Of a DNA stretch of 64,000 nucleotides, positions 1 through 9,180 are shown one piece after another. Below the pieces are notes generated by a model that did no database searches, had not been told where the DNA came from, and saw only the letters and a list, made by a program, of their open reading frames with translations. The number at the start of each line of letters is the position of its first letter. Position 1 is the first letter of the stretch. This DNA is from Devosia aquimaris (GTDB lineage: Bacteria > Pseudomonadota > Alphaproteobacteria > Rhizobiales > Devosiaceae): positions 1-64,000 of the forward strand of contig NZ_JAIEZN010000002.1 in the NCBI RefSeq assembly GCF_020169335.1, in the 5' to 3' direction. Position numbers and translations under genes: made by a program.

Positions 1-667
1 CTTCTGTCAGAAAACACCAGAACAGTGGGAGCATCAAGCTCGACGTCGTCCAGTGCGCCGGGTTGTATTCAAGTCACTTAAGACTGTCAACACCCTTTTT
101 TCAGTTTTCAGACCGGTTTGAATTGCTTCTTTCCGTTCCAAATTCTGGTCCTTTGAAATCGCTAATTGCTTAGGTTTTTCAGAGGCTTGCTTCGTTGCCC
201 GCCGCCGTTTGGCGCCGCGCTCTTCAGCGATGGGCGGGTTATAGGGGGCACCCTTTTGCCTGTAAACCCCCCATGACGACAAAACCGTCATTTTCTGATT
301 CAGCCCCCATGCCCCGGTGTGGAAAACTCTACTGAACCACGAGGGATTACGGCGCTTTCCGGCCGTTTGCGGAAAAATGCCGAGACATTTCATTTCCTTG
401 CGGGATATTGCCTGGCGCTGTCCACCCCCGGGGACCGGAGCCAGGGATCACGGGCTCGTGGCCCCCGTTTTCCCAGTTCCGCCGCATTTTGCGCCGATAT
501 GGCGCCCATTCGGATGCGTTTGGCGCATCGGGGACCGCAAAGGGTTCGCTTTCGGTACGTGTTGGGTTAGGTTTCGCGCGCGTGGTTCTTTATTGGACCC
601 ATGCGCAGAGCCGGCCAGCAAGATCGGCGACCAAGGACAAGACTATGGCAGACCCAAGGATGGTGCA
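1..667. other. Leader and intergenic region at left edge
   Basis: No convincing protein gene lies here. Positions 1-300 are richer in AT than the rest of the window and hold a good minus-strand promoter at 62-90. Positions 300-640 are GC-rich and open in several frames, but nothing there resembles a known protein, and the reading frame of the M23 gene continues open through it without a recognisable domain. I treat it as the leader of the M23 gene. Possible short open frames here are more likely noise. Confidence 0.5.
62..90 (-). promoter_or_regulatory. Putative sigma70-type promoter pointing off the left edge
   Basis: On the minus strand a perfect TTGACA (85-90) is followed after 17 bases by TACAAC (62-67), with a GC-rich stretch just downstream of the -10. 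Transcription would run leftward out of the window. A consensus -35 with a GC-rich discriminator is common for strongly and stringently controlled genes such as stable RNA operons; that reading is inference because the target is not in the window. Confidence 0.4.
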
Positions 668-671
668 TTGA
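645..671 (+). other. Possible 8-codon leader peptide coupled to the M23 gene
   Basis: An ATG at 645 is preceded by AAGGA (633-637) at good spacing and encodes MADPRMVH. Its TGA stop (669-671) overlaps the TTG start of the downstream M23 gene (668-670). This is the geometry of translational coupling. The frame is very short, so coding cannot be judged from composition; the alternative is that only the inner AAGGA (656-660) is used for the M23 gene. Confidence 0.3.
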
Positions 672-2641
672 CCGCGGCGCAGAAGAGTCGCCATGCGGCC
701 CTGCTCAAGGCGACCGGTTTCGAGGACGGTCCGGCGCTGACAGTACAATCCACCGATGGTGACATACCCCACGGGCGCGAGCTCAGCTTTACCTGGCTGA
801 CCGGCACCGTGATGACCGGCCTGACCAGCGTGCTGCTGATGGGCGCGGCGCTCTATGTCTCCTTCCAGGGACAGGACACCTTCTCGACCGCCTATGAGGC
901 GCTGCAGCTGTCGCGCCCCAAGGCAGCCGAGGCCTTCCCCACCGATCTCTCCGCCAAGACCTCGCGCACCCGTCCCGTTGCCGCCACCCGCAGCGACCAG
1001 GAAGTCATCGAAGCCTCGATCCGCGAGACCGTCGACGGCCGCGACATGATCCGCAACCAGCCCTTCGTGCGCATCCGCGCCACCCTGGCCACGGCGGCGA
1101 CCTCCCTGTCCGAGGGCATTCCCGAATATGATCCGGTAGCCATCCTGCAGGCCACCCAGCCCATGTCGGTGGCCAGCGACGCCATTGACATCAATACCGA
1201 TGTCTATGGCGCCGAGGTCGAAGGCGAAGTGGCGGTCAAGCTCGCCGCCATCCCGCTGACCTTCGTGCCGCCCCGCGCCATATCGGACCAGTCCGCTGCC
1301 CAGTTCGTGCGTGGCGTCACCGAGTCGGACACCGCCATTGTCGGCGCCACCGCCCCGACCCTGGCCTATGCCGCCCTGGGGCCGGCCGTGCGCGACCTGG
1401 GCCTGTCCAACGACAGCAATCTGATCGGTGGCGTGGCCGAGAACGTGACGGTGCTGCCCAAGACCACCCAGGCCTCCGAAGCCGGGCTCGGGCGCTCGGA
1501 GCGCTTCCTCACGCTCAGGGACGATACCAACCTGCCCGAACTGCTGAGCAAGAACGGCTTCACCGCCAACCAGTCCAAGCTGGTGATGGACGCCCTGCGC
1601 AATGTGCTGCCAACCCAGGAACTGCCCGCGCGCACGCGCCTGCGCATACTCTATGGCCCGCTCACCCGCGAGGCGACGAGCCTGGTCCCCTATCGCATGA
1701 GCCTTTATGAGCCGCGCGCCGACGACAGCTATCAGCATGACGCCACCGTGGCGCTGACCGACACGGGCCAATATGTGCTCGGCATCGAGCCGGACTTCAT
1801 CGAGTTTCCCGAAGAGGACACCGAAGAAATCAACGTGGCCAACCTGCCCACGGTCTATCGCTCGATCTGGGAGACCGGTCGCAAGCACGATCTGGACGAC
1901 GCCACCATCGAGCGCATCATCGGCATGTTTGCCTATGACGTGGACATGAACAAGAAGATCGCCCCCGGCGATGGCATCGAGATCCTCGAGACTGCGCCGG
2001 ACGCCGACAACCACAGCGAACTGCTCTATGTCGGGCTGACGCTGGGCGCGACCTCGCGCCAGTTCTACCGTTTCGGCACCGACGATGGCGTGGTCGATTT
2101 TTATGATGCGGACGGCGAAACCGGCAAACGCTTCCTCACCCGCCGGCCGCTCGAAGGCGGCGGCACGCTGCGCTCGCGCTTCGGCTACCGCATCCACCCC
2201 ATCTTCCACACCCGCAAGCTGCACACCGGCATTGACCTGGCCGCCCGGTCGGGCACGCCGATCTATGCCGCCGGCGACGGCGTGATCAAATATTACAAGT
2301 GGCAGTCCGGCTACGGCAACAAGGTCGAGATCCAGCACGTCAATGGCTATGAGACCGCCTATGGCCACATGTCGCGCTATGTCGATGGCCTGAGCGTGGG
2401 CAGCCGCGTGCGCCAGGGCCAGATCATCGGCTATGTCGGCTCGACGGGCCAGTCCACCGGCCCGCACCTGCATTTCGAAATCCTGATCAACGGCAATCTG
2501 GTCGATCCGCTCAGCGTCAAGCTGCCCAAGGACAATGTGCTGGCTCAGCAGTACAAGGCGCGGTTCAACCAGACCATCGCCCAGATCAACGATCTGATGG
2601 CCCGCGATCCCGCGCCAGTCTCGGTCGCCCAGGCCAACTGA
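668..2641 (+). CDS. M23 family peptidoglycan DD-endopeptidase, membrane anchored
   Basis: Zinc metalloendopeptidase that should cut peptide cross-links of peptidoglycan in the periplasm. With the start chosen here it has 657 residues. A single hydrophobic segment lies at about 41-64, followed by a long periplasmic region. The LytM/M23 domain occupies roughly 485-630 and has the zinc-binding HTGID (H519, D523) and HLHFE (H600, H602) motifs, so it looks catalytically intact. I chose TTG at 668 because AAGGA sits 7 bases upstream and the residues before it resemble no protein; longer forms starting as early as 317 are possible. The gene stands alone, with a convergent VOC gene downstream. Confidence 0.85.
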   Translation: MTAAQKSRHAALLKATGFEDGPALTVQSTDGDIPHGRELSFTWLTGTVMTGLTSVLLMGAALYVSFQGQDTFSTAYEALQLSRPKAAEAFPTDLSAKTSRTRPVAATRSDQEVIEASIRETVDGRDMIRNQPFVRIRATLATAATSLSEGIPEYDPVAILQATQPMSVASDAIDINTDVYGAEVEGEVAVKLAAIPLTFVPPRAISDQSAAQFVRGVTESDTAIVGATAPTLAYAALGPAVRDLGLSNDSNLIGGVAENVTVLPKTTQASEAGLGRSERFLTLRDDTNLPELLSKNGFTANQSKLVMDALRNVLPTQELPARTRLRILYGPLTREATSLVPYRMSLYEPRADDSYQHDATVALTDTGQYVLGIEPDFIEFPEEDTEEINVANLPTVYRSIWETGRKHDLDDATIERIIGMFAYDVDMNKKIAPGDGIEILETAPDADNHSELLYVGLTLGATSRQFYRFGTDDGVVDFYDADGETGKRFLTRRPLEGGGTLRSRFGYRIHPIFHTRKLHTGIDLAARSGTPIYAAGDGVIKYYKWQSGYGNKVEIQHVNGYETAYGHMSRYVDGLSVGSRVRQGQIIGYVGSTGQSTGPHLHFEILINGNLVDPLSVKLPKDNVLAQQYKARFNQTIAQINDLMARDPAPVSVAQAN

Positions 2642-2650
2642 CCGCGGGCG

Positions 2651-2989
2651 CTACTCGCGCGACGCCCACACCGCCATTTCAACCCCGCCCGGGGCACGGA
2701 AATGAAAGCGGCGTCCGCCGGGGAAATCGAACTGCGGCCGGGTGATCACCCCACCCGCCGCCAGCACGCGCCGCTCCGTGTCATCGAGATCGGTGCTGCG
2801 CACAATGGCCATGGTGGCGGCAACGCGCTCGGCGCTCTGGTCAATGCCACCCTCGATGCCGGCCCCCTCCACAGCATCATAGTCCGGTCCATAGCTGGTC
2901 TGGCCCCAGCCGAAGGCAGCCTGGAAGAAACCCATGGTCGCCGCCCGGTCGCTGGAGGGAAATTCGATATAGTCGATGATCTCGGCCAT
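2651..2989 (-). CDS. VOC family (glyoxalase/bleomycin resistance-like) protein
   Basis: A 112-residue single-domain protein of the vicinal oxygen chelate superfamily. It opens with an IEFPSSDRAATMGFFQAAFGW stretch typical of the first beta-alpha-beta unit of these folds and ends with a RAPGGVEMAVW strand carrying the usual late Glu. Members bind a metal or a small ligand as dimers, and substrates cannot be predicted from sequence. It ends 9 bases from the convergent M23 gene. The start ATG is preceded by a weak GGGAG. The function beyond family is unknown. Confidence 0.8.
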   Translation of the reverse strand: MAEIIDYIEFPSSDRAATMGFFQAAFGWGQTSYGPDYDAVEGAGIEGGIDQSAERVAATMAIVRSTDLDDTERRVLAAGGVITRPQFDFPGGRRFHFRAPGGVEMAVWASRE

Positions 2990-3052
2990 GCCTGGCTCCC
3001 CGAATCTTGTTCTTGTTATGTTCTAGTGCAGGCCAACCCACTTGGCAAGCAA

Positions 3053-3078
3053 AGGGGCCGGTCTTTCGACCGGCCCCT
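3053..3078 (-). terminator. Rho-independent terminator of clpB
   Basis: An 11-bp perfect stem, AGGGGCCGGTC paired with GACCGGCCCCT around a 4-base loop, lies 20 bases beyond the clpB stop. On the minus strand it is followed by a short T run. It would also stop transcription reaching the VOC gene. Confidence 0.7.
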
Positions 3079-3098
3079 CACTGTCGCTATCGCCGCGA

Positions 3099-5708
3099 TC
3101 AGGCCGCGGCGTCCATGGCCGTGGCCGGCTTGAGCACAATGCCCTCGTCATCGGCATCCACGGTCACCCGGCTGCCGTCGCGGACCGTGCCGCTGAGGAT
3201 TTCCTCGGCCAGTTCGTCCTGCACGCTGCGCTGGATGACGCGCTTGAGCGGCCGTGCCCCATAGGCGGGGTCATAGCCCTCATTGGCCAGCCAGTCGCGC
3301 GCCTTGTCGGTGAGCTCGAGCCCGATATCGCGCTCCTTGAGCAGCTCCTTGAGCCGCCCGAACTGGATGTCGACAATGGCACCCATGTGTTCGCGACCCA
3401 GCCGATGGAACAGCAGGATCTCGTCGACACGGTTGAGGAACTCCGGCCGGAAGGCCGCCTTGACCATGTCGAGCACGCGGCCGCGCACCAGCTCCACCGA
3501 TTCCCCGTCCTTGAGCTCGACCAGATATTCGGCGCCCAGGTTGGAGGTCAGGATGATCACCGTATTGCGGAAGTCCACCGTGCGGCCCTGCCCGTCGGTC
3601 AGCCGACCATCATCGAGCACCTGCAGCAGCACGTTGAACACGTCCGGATGCGCCTTCTCGATCTCGTCGAACAGCACCACCTGATAGGGGCGACGCCGCA
3701 CGGCTTCGGTCAGCACGCCGCCTTCGTCATAGCCGACATAGCCCGGAGGGGCGCCGATCAGCCGGGCCACCGAGTGCTTCTCCATGAACTCGCTCATGTC
3801 GAGCCGCACCATGGCGGTCTCGTCATCGAACAGGAACTGGGCCAGGCTCTTGGTCAGCTCGGTCTTGCCCACGCCGGTTGGGCCCAGGAACATGAACGAG
3901 CCGATCGGCCGGTTCGGATCCTGCAGCCCCGCCCGCGAGCGCCGCACCGCACGTGCCACCGCGGCCACCGCTTCGGATTGGCCGATGACGCGGGCGCCGA
4001 GCGAAGCTTCCATATGCAGCAGCTTTTCGCGCTCGCCTTCGAGCATCCGGTCCACCGGAATGCCGGTCCAGCGGCTCACCACCTGGGCGATATCGCTGGG
4101 CGTCACCACTTCGGCGGCCATGCGCGCGTCGGGCGTGCCGTCGCCATCGGCATCCTCGGCGGCGGCAATGCGCTTTTCGAGGTCCGGAATGACGCCATAG
4201 GCCAGCTCGCCCGCCTTGGCCAGGTCACCCTGGCGCTGGGCAATCTCGAGCTGGCTGCGCGCGCTGTCGAGCTCTTCCTTGAGCTTCTGGCTGCCCTGGA
4301 GGCGCTCCTTTTCAGCCAGCCATTTGGCCGAGAGGCCCTGGGCCTGTTCTTCGAGCCCCGCCAGTTCGGATTCGAGCCGCTCGAGCCGGATGCGCGAACC
4401 CTCGTCTTCTTCCTTGCGCAGCGCCTCGCGCTCGATCTTGAGCTGCATGATGCGGCGATCAAGCTCGTCCAGCGCCTCGGGCTTGCTGTCCACGGCCATG
4501 CGCAGCCGCGCCGCCGCCTCGTCCATCAAATCGATGGCCTTGTCGGGCAGGAAGCGGTCGGCAATGTAGCGATTGCTCAAGGTCGCCGCACTCACCAGCG
4601 CCGAATCCGAGATGCGGATGCCGTGGTGCAGCTCATACTTCTCCTTGAGCCCGCGCAGGATCGAGATGGTGTCTTCCACCGTCGGCTCATCGACAAACAC
4701 CGGCTGGAAGCGACGGGCCAAGGCCGGGTCCTTCTCCACATGCTTGCGATATTCGTCCAGCGTCGTGGCGCCCACGCAATGCAGCTCGCCGCGCGCCAAA
4801 GCGGGCTTGAGCAGGTTGGAGGCGTCCATCGCCCCGTCACTCTTGCCGGCGCCGACCAGCGTGTGCATCTCGTCGATGAACAGAATGATCTGCCCCTCGG
4901 CCGAGGTCACTTCGCTCAGCACCGACTTCAGGCGCTCCTCGAACTCGCCGCGATATTTCGCGCCGGCAATCAGCGCACCCATGTCGAGCGAGAGCAGGCT
5001 CTTGTTCTTGAGCGATTCGGGCACGTCGCCATTGACGATGCGGATGGCGAGGCCCTCGGCGATCGCGGTCTTGCCGACGCCGGGTTCGCCAATGAGCACC
5101 GGATTGTTCTTGGTGCGGCGGCTCAGGACTTGAATCGTGCGGCGGATTTCCTCGTCGCGACCGATCACCGGGTCGAGCTTGCCTTCGCGCACATCGGCGG
5201 TGAGGTCGCGCGCATATTTCTTGAGCGCATCATAGCTGTTCTCGGCCGAAGCCGAGTCCGCCGTGCGGCCCTTGCGGATCGCCTCGATGGCCGCGTTGAG
5301 CCCCTGCGGGGTCACGCCGGCCGATGCCAGGATCTTGCCGGCCTCGGTGTCCTTTTCCACCACCAGGGCGAGCAGCAGGCGCTCGACCGTGACAAAGCTG
5401 TCGCCGGCCTTCTGCGCGGCGCTTTCGGCCGTGTCAAAGACCCGCGCCAGTTCGCGGCTCAGATAAAGCTGGCTGCCATCGCCGGAGACGCTTGGGATGC
5501 GGGCCATTTCGGCTTCGACAGCGGCCCGGGCGCGCTTGGCGTCGCCACCGGCGCGTTCGATCAGCCCATTGGCCATGCCCTGGTCGTCATCCAGCAGCAC
5601 CTTGAGCAGGTGGATGGGCGCGAACTGCTGGTGACCCTTGCCCAGCGCAATGGTCTGGGCGCTCTGAATGAACCCACGGGCCCGTTCGGTATATTTCTCG
5701 ATGTTCAT
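3099..5708 (-). CDS. clpB: ATP-dependent chaperone ClpB
   Basis: Hsp100 disaggregase of 869 residues, the usual length. It has an N-terminal Clp-N double repeat (about 1-145), a first AAA+ domain with Walker A GEPGVGKT and Walker B LFIDEMH, a long coiled-coil middle domain (about 400-530) that marks ClpB rather than ClpA, and a second AAA+ domain with GPTGVGKT and [12 protein letters not shown]. It works with DnaK to resolubilise aggregates. The start [10 protein letters not shown] follows AAGGAG; 34 further in-frame codons upstream are not needed. A CCCATATAG box on the minus strand at 5817-5825 could be part of a heat-shock promoter, but its -35 is poor. It is the last gene of the lysC-to-clpB run. 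Confidence 0.97.
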   Translation of the reverse strand: MNIEKYTERARGFIQSAQTIALGKGHQQFAPIHLLKVLLDDDQGMANGLIERAGGDAKRARAAVEAEMARIPSVSGDGSQLYLSRELARVFDTAESAAQKAGDSFVTVERLLLALVVEKDTEAGKILASAGVTPQGLNAAIEAIRKGRTADSASAENSYDALKKYARDLTADVREGKLDPVIGRDEEIRRTIQVLSRRTKNNPVLIGEPGVGKTAIAEGLAIRIVNGDVPESLKNKSLLSLDMGALIAGAKYRGEFEERLKSVLSEVTSAEGQIILFIDEMHTLVGAGKSDGAMDASNLLKPALARGELHCVGATTLDEYRKHVEKDPALARRFQPVFVDEPTVEDTISILRGLKEKYELHHGIRISDSALVSAATLSNRYIADRFLPDKAIDLMDEAAARLRMAVDSKPEALDELDRRIMQLKIEREALRKEEDEGSRIRLERLESELAGLEEQAQGLSAKWLAEKERLQGSQKLKEELDSARSQLEIAQRQGDLAKAGELAYGVIPDLEKRIAAAEDADGDGTPDARMAAEVVTPSDIAQVVSRWTGIPVDRMLEGEREKLLHMEASLGARVIGQSEAVAAVARAVRRSRAGLQDPNRPIGSFMFLGPTGVGKTELTKSLAQFLFDDETAMVRLDMSEFMEKHSVARLIGAPPGYVGYDEGGVLTEAVRRRPYQVVLFDEIEKAHPDVFNVLLQVLDDGRLTDGQGRTVDFRNTVIILTSNLGAEYLVELKDGESVELVRGRVLDMVKAAFRPEFLNRVDEILLFHRLGREHMGAIVDIQFGRLKELLKERDIGLELTDKARDWLANEGYDPAYGARPLKRVIQRSVQDELAEEILSGTVRDGSRVTVDADDEGIVLKPATAMDAAA

Positions 5709-5840
5709 GCAACTCTCCTTGTCTCGCCCGTGCGCCGGCCCAAAAGGCACCGAAGTCACGTCGGAAGCGTCGTATGGCGGACCGCCTGGCAGGCAGCGCT
5801 GATCCGTCACTACAGGCTATATGGGAGCAGTTTTGCAAAG

Positions 5841-5868
5841 AAAAAGGCCGGACATCGCTGCCCGGCCA
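5841..5868 (-). terminator. Intrinsic terminator after the DUF4167 gene
   Basis: GGCCGG (5846-5851) pairs with CCGGCC (5862-5867). Read on the minus strand, the hairpin is followed by five T residues (A tract at 5841-5845). It ends the DUF4167 transcript and separates it from clpB. Confidence 0.65.
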
Positions 5869-5887
5869 TTTTTCAGTTTCGCTGGTT

Positions 5888-6631
5888 TTATTCGCCGGCT
5901 GTGGTGCTGCCGGCGGTCAGGAAGGCGGGCAATTCGCCCACGTCGGGCTGCTCGGCGCCGGCCAGATCGGCCCCGCCATCGCCACCGGCCGGACGCCGAC
6001 GGCGCGGACGGCGTTCGCGCGGCTTGCGCACTTCGCCTTCGGCAGCGGCTTCAGCCGCAGGGGCCTCTTCGCTGGCCACAGCGGCGGCCACCGGCGCCAC
6101 ATTGCCATCGACCTCGCCACCCTCGACGCGAGCGGGACGCTCACGGTCAGGACGCTGGCGGTTGCGCTCATTGCGCGAAGGCCGTTCGCCATCGCCGCGA
6201 TCCTGCCGCTGCTGGCGCTGTTCGCCCTGCTGACCGCCCTCGGGCTGCTCGTCGCCCTCCTGCTGCACATATTGCTGCTGCGGCTGGGGCTGCGGCGAGG
6301 AGAAGCGCGAGTTCATCTCGGGCATGTCGTCATCGTAATCGGCGTCGTCCTGGCCATCGGGCCGCTGGCCGTTCTGGGCCTGCTGGGCGCTGGAGACGAT
6401 GCGGAAATAATGCTCGGCATGCTGCAGATAGTTCTCGGCCATCACCGAGTCGCCGCTGGACTGCGCGTCGCGGGCAAGCTGCAGATATTTCTCGGCGACA
6501 TGGGCAGCGTTGCCGCGCACCTTGACGTCCGGACCGGTGCTCTCGAAATTCCGAGACAGCGGGTTCACGTGCTTGCGTCCGCCGTTGCGGCCACGCTGAC
6601 GGTTCTTGTTATTCTGGTTATTGGGTCTCAT
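5888..6631 (-). CDS. DUF4167 domain protein, low-complexity C-terminus
   Basis: A 247-residue protein with the conserved DUF4167 N-terminal domain (about 1-95): an Arg/Asn-rich opening, then a helical segment with AAHVAEKYLQLARDAQSSGD and ENYLQHAEHYFRI. The rest is disordered and rich in Gln, Arg, Glu and Pro, ending with an RKPRERRPRRRR basic patch. The family is nearly restricted to Hyphomicrobiales and relatives and always sits near prmC and clpB. The basic clusters suggest RNA or ribosome binding, but no function is established. It has its own terminator, so it is probably separate from clpB. Confidence 0.85.
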   Translation of the reverse strand: MRPNNQNNKNRQRGRNGGRKHVNPLSRNFESTGPDVKVRGNAAHVAEKYLQLARDAQSSGDSVMAENYLQHAEHYFRIVSSAQQAQNGQRPDGQDDADYDDDMPEMNSRFSSPQPQPQQQYVQQEGDEQPEGGQQGEQRQQRQDRGDGERPSRNERNRQRPDRERPARVEGGEVDGNVAPVAAAVASEEAPAAEAAAEGEVRKPRERRPRRRRPAGGDGGADLAGAEQPDVGELPAFLTAGSTTAGE

Positions 6632-6957
6632 CTGGTCGCTTTATCTAACTCTAGAAAAATAAGCGTCACACTGCTGGCGGACCGGCGTCATGCCTGGTCG
6701 GGCAGCTCCCCGCGAAGACCGAAGTCTTAGGCCGCAGGGCTCTATCATGGCTTCATGAAGACCGAAACCGTCTTACGGCGTCCGAACCGGTCCGCGTCAT
6801 TCCAGCCTGGGCTGGAACCGCGCTGCAAACTGCAGCTTCCGGATGTGTCGGATGGCATGTCGCCGTGGCGCTCATGAAGCGCCGTTGACAGCCCGATCAG
6901 AATAGAGGGTTTGCGCCCGATTTGCCAGCACTAATTGTGGCGCCTGCAATAGCCCCC
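6632..6957. other. Intergenic region between prmC and the DUF4167 gene
   Basis: This 326-base stretch has no convincing gene. It contains small hairpins, TTCCAGC/GCTGGAA (6800-6806 with 6811-6817) followed at once by CTGCA/TGCAG, which may terminate prmC. The end next to DUF4167 is AT-rich and should hold its promoter. I see no RNA gene. Confidence 0.5.
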
Positions 6958-7773
6958 TCAGCTGCGGTCCAGCCCCCGGGCCCAGACCACGCGATCCTGC
7001 CCGCCAAGATCGCGATGCACTGCAACATCGGCAAAGCCGGCTTCCAGCAGCAGCGCCGAAACCGCCGCGCCCTGGTCATAGCCGATCTCGACCAGCACAT
7101 GCCCATCGGGCCGGAGCCAGGCCGGTGCCTGCTTGGCAATGATGCGATAGGGCGCCAGCCCGTCGGGCCCGCCATCCAGCGCCAGCCGCGGATCGAAATC
7201 GCGCACCTCGGCCGCCAGCGTCTCGACAATGTCAGACGCGATATAGGGCGGGTTGGAGACGATGAGATCAAAGCTCTCGCCAGACTGCAGCGGTTCGAAC
7301 CAGCTTCCGTGTTTCAGCGCAATGCGTTCGGTAACGCCATGGCGCGCGGCATTGGCACCGGCGGCCAGCAGCGCCTCGGCGCTGAGATCGACGGCCACGG
7401 CCGTCGCGTCGGGCTGGTTGGCGAGAATGGCGATGGGGATGCAGCCCGTGCCCGTGCCCAGATCGAGCAGGCGCCCACCCGAGGGCAGCGCGCCCAGTGC
7501 CAGCTCGACCAGCAGCTCGGTATCGGGCCTGGGCTCCAGCGTTGCGGCATTGAGCCCAAAGGCCAGGCCGTAGAACTCGCGTTCGCCGATGATCCGCGCC
7601 ACCGATTCCCCGCTCATGCGCCGCTGCAGCAGTTCGGCCACGGCAATCGCCTGGGCTTCGCTCACCGGCTCATGCTCGCGCACAGCCAGCGCCACCGCGT
7701 CGAGCCCCAGGGCGTGTTGGGTCAGCAGCTTGGCGTCGAGCGCTGCCGTCTCGAATCCCAGCCGGGTCAGCAC
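6958..7773 (-). CDS. prmC: Peptide chain release factor N5-glutamine methyltransferase PrmC
   Basis: S-adenosylmethionine-dependent enzyme that methylates the Gln of the GGQ motif in release factors. It shows the helical N-terminal substrate-binding domain, SAM motif I LLDLGTGTGCIPI, and the diagnostic catalytic NPPY (in LIVSNPPYIA). It lies directly behind prfA, encoding its substrate. In this frame the prfA stop codon closes the reading frame, so no ATG start is possible: either GTG at 7773 (271 residues, used here) or CTG at 7817, which would add about 15 residues (LASLGQLWRGWRDV) that look like the normal first helix. I suspect the longer form. Confidence 0.92.
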   Translation of the reverse strand: MLTRLGFETAALDAKLLTQHALGLDAVALAVREHEPVSEAQAIAVAELLQRRMSGESVARIIGEREFYGLAFGLNAATLEPRPDTELLVELALGALPSGGRLLDLGTGTGCIPIAILANQPDATAVAVDLSAEALLAAGANAARHGVTERIALKHGSWFEPLQSGESFDLIVSNPPYIASDIVETLAAEVRDFDPRLALDGGPDGLAPYRIIAKQAPAWLRPDGHVLVEIGYDQGAAVSALLLEAGFADVAVHRDLGGQDRVVWARGLDRS

Positions 7774-7817
7774 ATCGCGCCAGCCGCGCCAGAGTTGCCC
7801 CAGGCTGGGCTGGCCAG

Positions 7818-8894
7818 TCAGTTCGATTGCTCCATCGCCGCCAGCTGCGCCGCCTGGCTTTCGGTGATCAGCGCCTCGATCAATTCGTCCAGCGCTTCGC
7901 CGGTGATCACCTTGTCGAGCTTATAGAGCGTCAAATTGATGCGATGGTCGGTGACCCGGCCCTGCGGGAAATTATAGGTGCGGATGCGCTCCGAACGATC
8001 GCCCGAGCCGACCTGGCCCTTGCGCTCGGCCGAGCGGGCGCTGTCGCGCTCCTCGCGCTGCATCTCATAGAGTCGCGAGCGCAGCACCAGCATGGCCTGC
8101 GCGCGGTTCTGGTGCTGCGACTTCATGGCCGAGGTCACCACCAGCCCGGTGGGTAGGTGGGTGATGCGCACCGCCGAGTCGGTGGTGTTGACGTGCTGGC
8201 CACCGGCGCCCGAGGCCCGCATGGTGTCGATGCGGATATCCTCGTTGCGGATTTCGATGTCGATGTCTTCCACTTCCGGTAGCACCGCGACGGTGGCGGC
8301 CGAGGTATGGATGCGGCCCGAGCCTTCGGTGGCCGGCACGCGCTGCACGCGATGGACGCCGCTCTCGAACTTCATGCGCGCATAAACGCCCTTGCCCGAG
8401 ACATTGGCGATGATTTCCTTGTAGCCGCCCATTTCGCCGGGGCTTTCTTCCATCACCGTGACCTTCCAGCCATGGTTGGCGGCATAGCGCTCATACATGC
8501 GGAACAGGTCGCCGGCGAACAGCGCGGCCTCATCGCCCCCCGTGCCGCCGCGGATTTCGAGAATGATCGACTTCTCGTCCGCTTCGTCCTTGGGCAGCAG
8601 CAGCACGCGAACGGCCTGGAACAGCTCGGCGATGCGCTCGTCCAGCTCCTCGATCTCGGCCTGGGCCATCTCGGCCATTTCCTTGTCGCCGCTTTTCAGC
8701 AGCGCCTCGGCGTCCTCGCGGTCGCGCAGCGCCTTGGAATAGGCGCGGATCTGTTCGACGATCGGCGCCAGCTCGGCATGTTCCTTGCTGAACTTGACGA
8801 ACTCGTCCGGCCCGGCCCCGCCTGACAGCGCCGCCTCGACATATTGGAAGCGCGTCTCGAGCGCGTCGAGCTTGTCCTGGGGAAGAGATGCCAT
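7818..8894 (-). CDS. prfA: Peptide chain release factor 1
   Basis: Class I release factor recognising UAA and UAG, 358 residues as expected. The GAGGQHVN motif that triggers peptidyl-tRNA hydrolysis lies in the centre, and the protein has the coiled N-terminal domain and the basic C-terminal helix typical of RF1. The start MASLPQDK is preceded by a GAAG Shine-Dalgarno-like stretch. It is followed immediately, with no spacer, by prmC, whose product methylates the GGQ glutamine. The pair is probably one transcript. Confidence 0.97.
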   Translation of the reverse strand: MASLPQDKLDALETRFQYVEAALSGGAGPDEFVKFSKEHAELAPIVEQIRAYSKALRDREDAEALLKSGDKEMAEMAQAEIEELDERIAELFQAVRVLLLPKDEADEKSIILEIRGGTGGDEAALFAGDLFRMYERYAANHGWKVTVMEESPGEMGGYKEIIANVSGKGVYARMKFESGVHRVQRVPATEGSGRIHTSAATVAVLPEVEDIDIEIRNEDIRIDTMRASGAGGQHVNTTDSAVRITHLPTGLVVTSAMKSQHQNRAQAMLVLRSRLYEMQREERDSARSAERKGQVGSGDRSERIRTYNFPQGRVTDHRINLTLYKLDKVITGEALDELIEALITESQAAQLAAMEQSN

Positions 8895-9021
8895 GGCTGC
8901 AGTCTTTCAAGTCTTGAAGAGCCACGCTTTAGGGATATCGCAGCGCCGAGGCAAGGGTGCGCGGTGGCAAGCCTGACGCTGGATCGTTTCCCCCTTCAGT
9001 GGATTTACGGCTCCTTTGCCT

Positions 9022-9042
9022 CCCTCCCCCTTGAGGGGAGGG
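9022..9042. repeat. Intergenic hairpin repeat, copy 1
   Basis: CCCTCCCC and GGGGAGGG flank a 5-base loop. The same two arms with a different loop occur at 23796-23816. It sits in the 286-base gap between prfA and ptsP, whose remaining sequence holds nothing I recognise. It is likely a small dispersed repeat and may also terminate ptsP transcripts. Confidence 0.5.
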
Positions 9043-9180
9043 AATGAGGGAGGGGGTCCGTCAGTGGCCCACAGAACCACGTCAATTTGAACGTGAAGCG
9101 ATCTCCACCGCGAAGATACCCCGGCAGGAAGCGCAGAACGGTGCCGTTCCCAGGCCGTCATGATTGCGAGATCGGGCGCG

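Noticed and set aside
34..393. 119-codon frame on the minus strand at the left edge
   Set aside because: It crosses the proposed promoter, is rich in Arg/Lys without fold-like pattern and has no ribosome site.
590..2473. Long 627-codon open frame on the minus strand
   Set aside because: It mirrors the M23 gene in a high-GC region, is full of low-complexity Gly/Ala/His/Arg sequence and has no domain.
3042..6233. 1063-codon plus-strand open frame
   Set aside because: It is the antisense of clpB and the DUF4167 gene; its composition (Leu/Ala/His/Arg) is typical of shadow frames.
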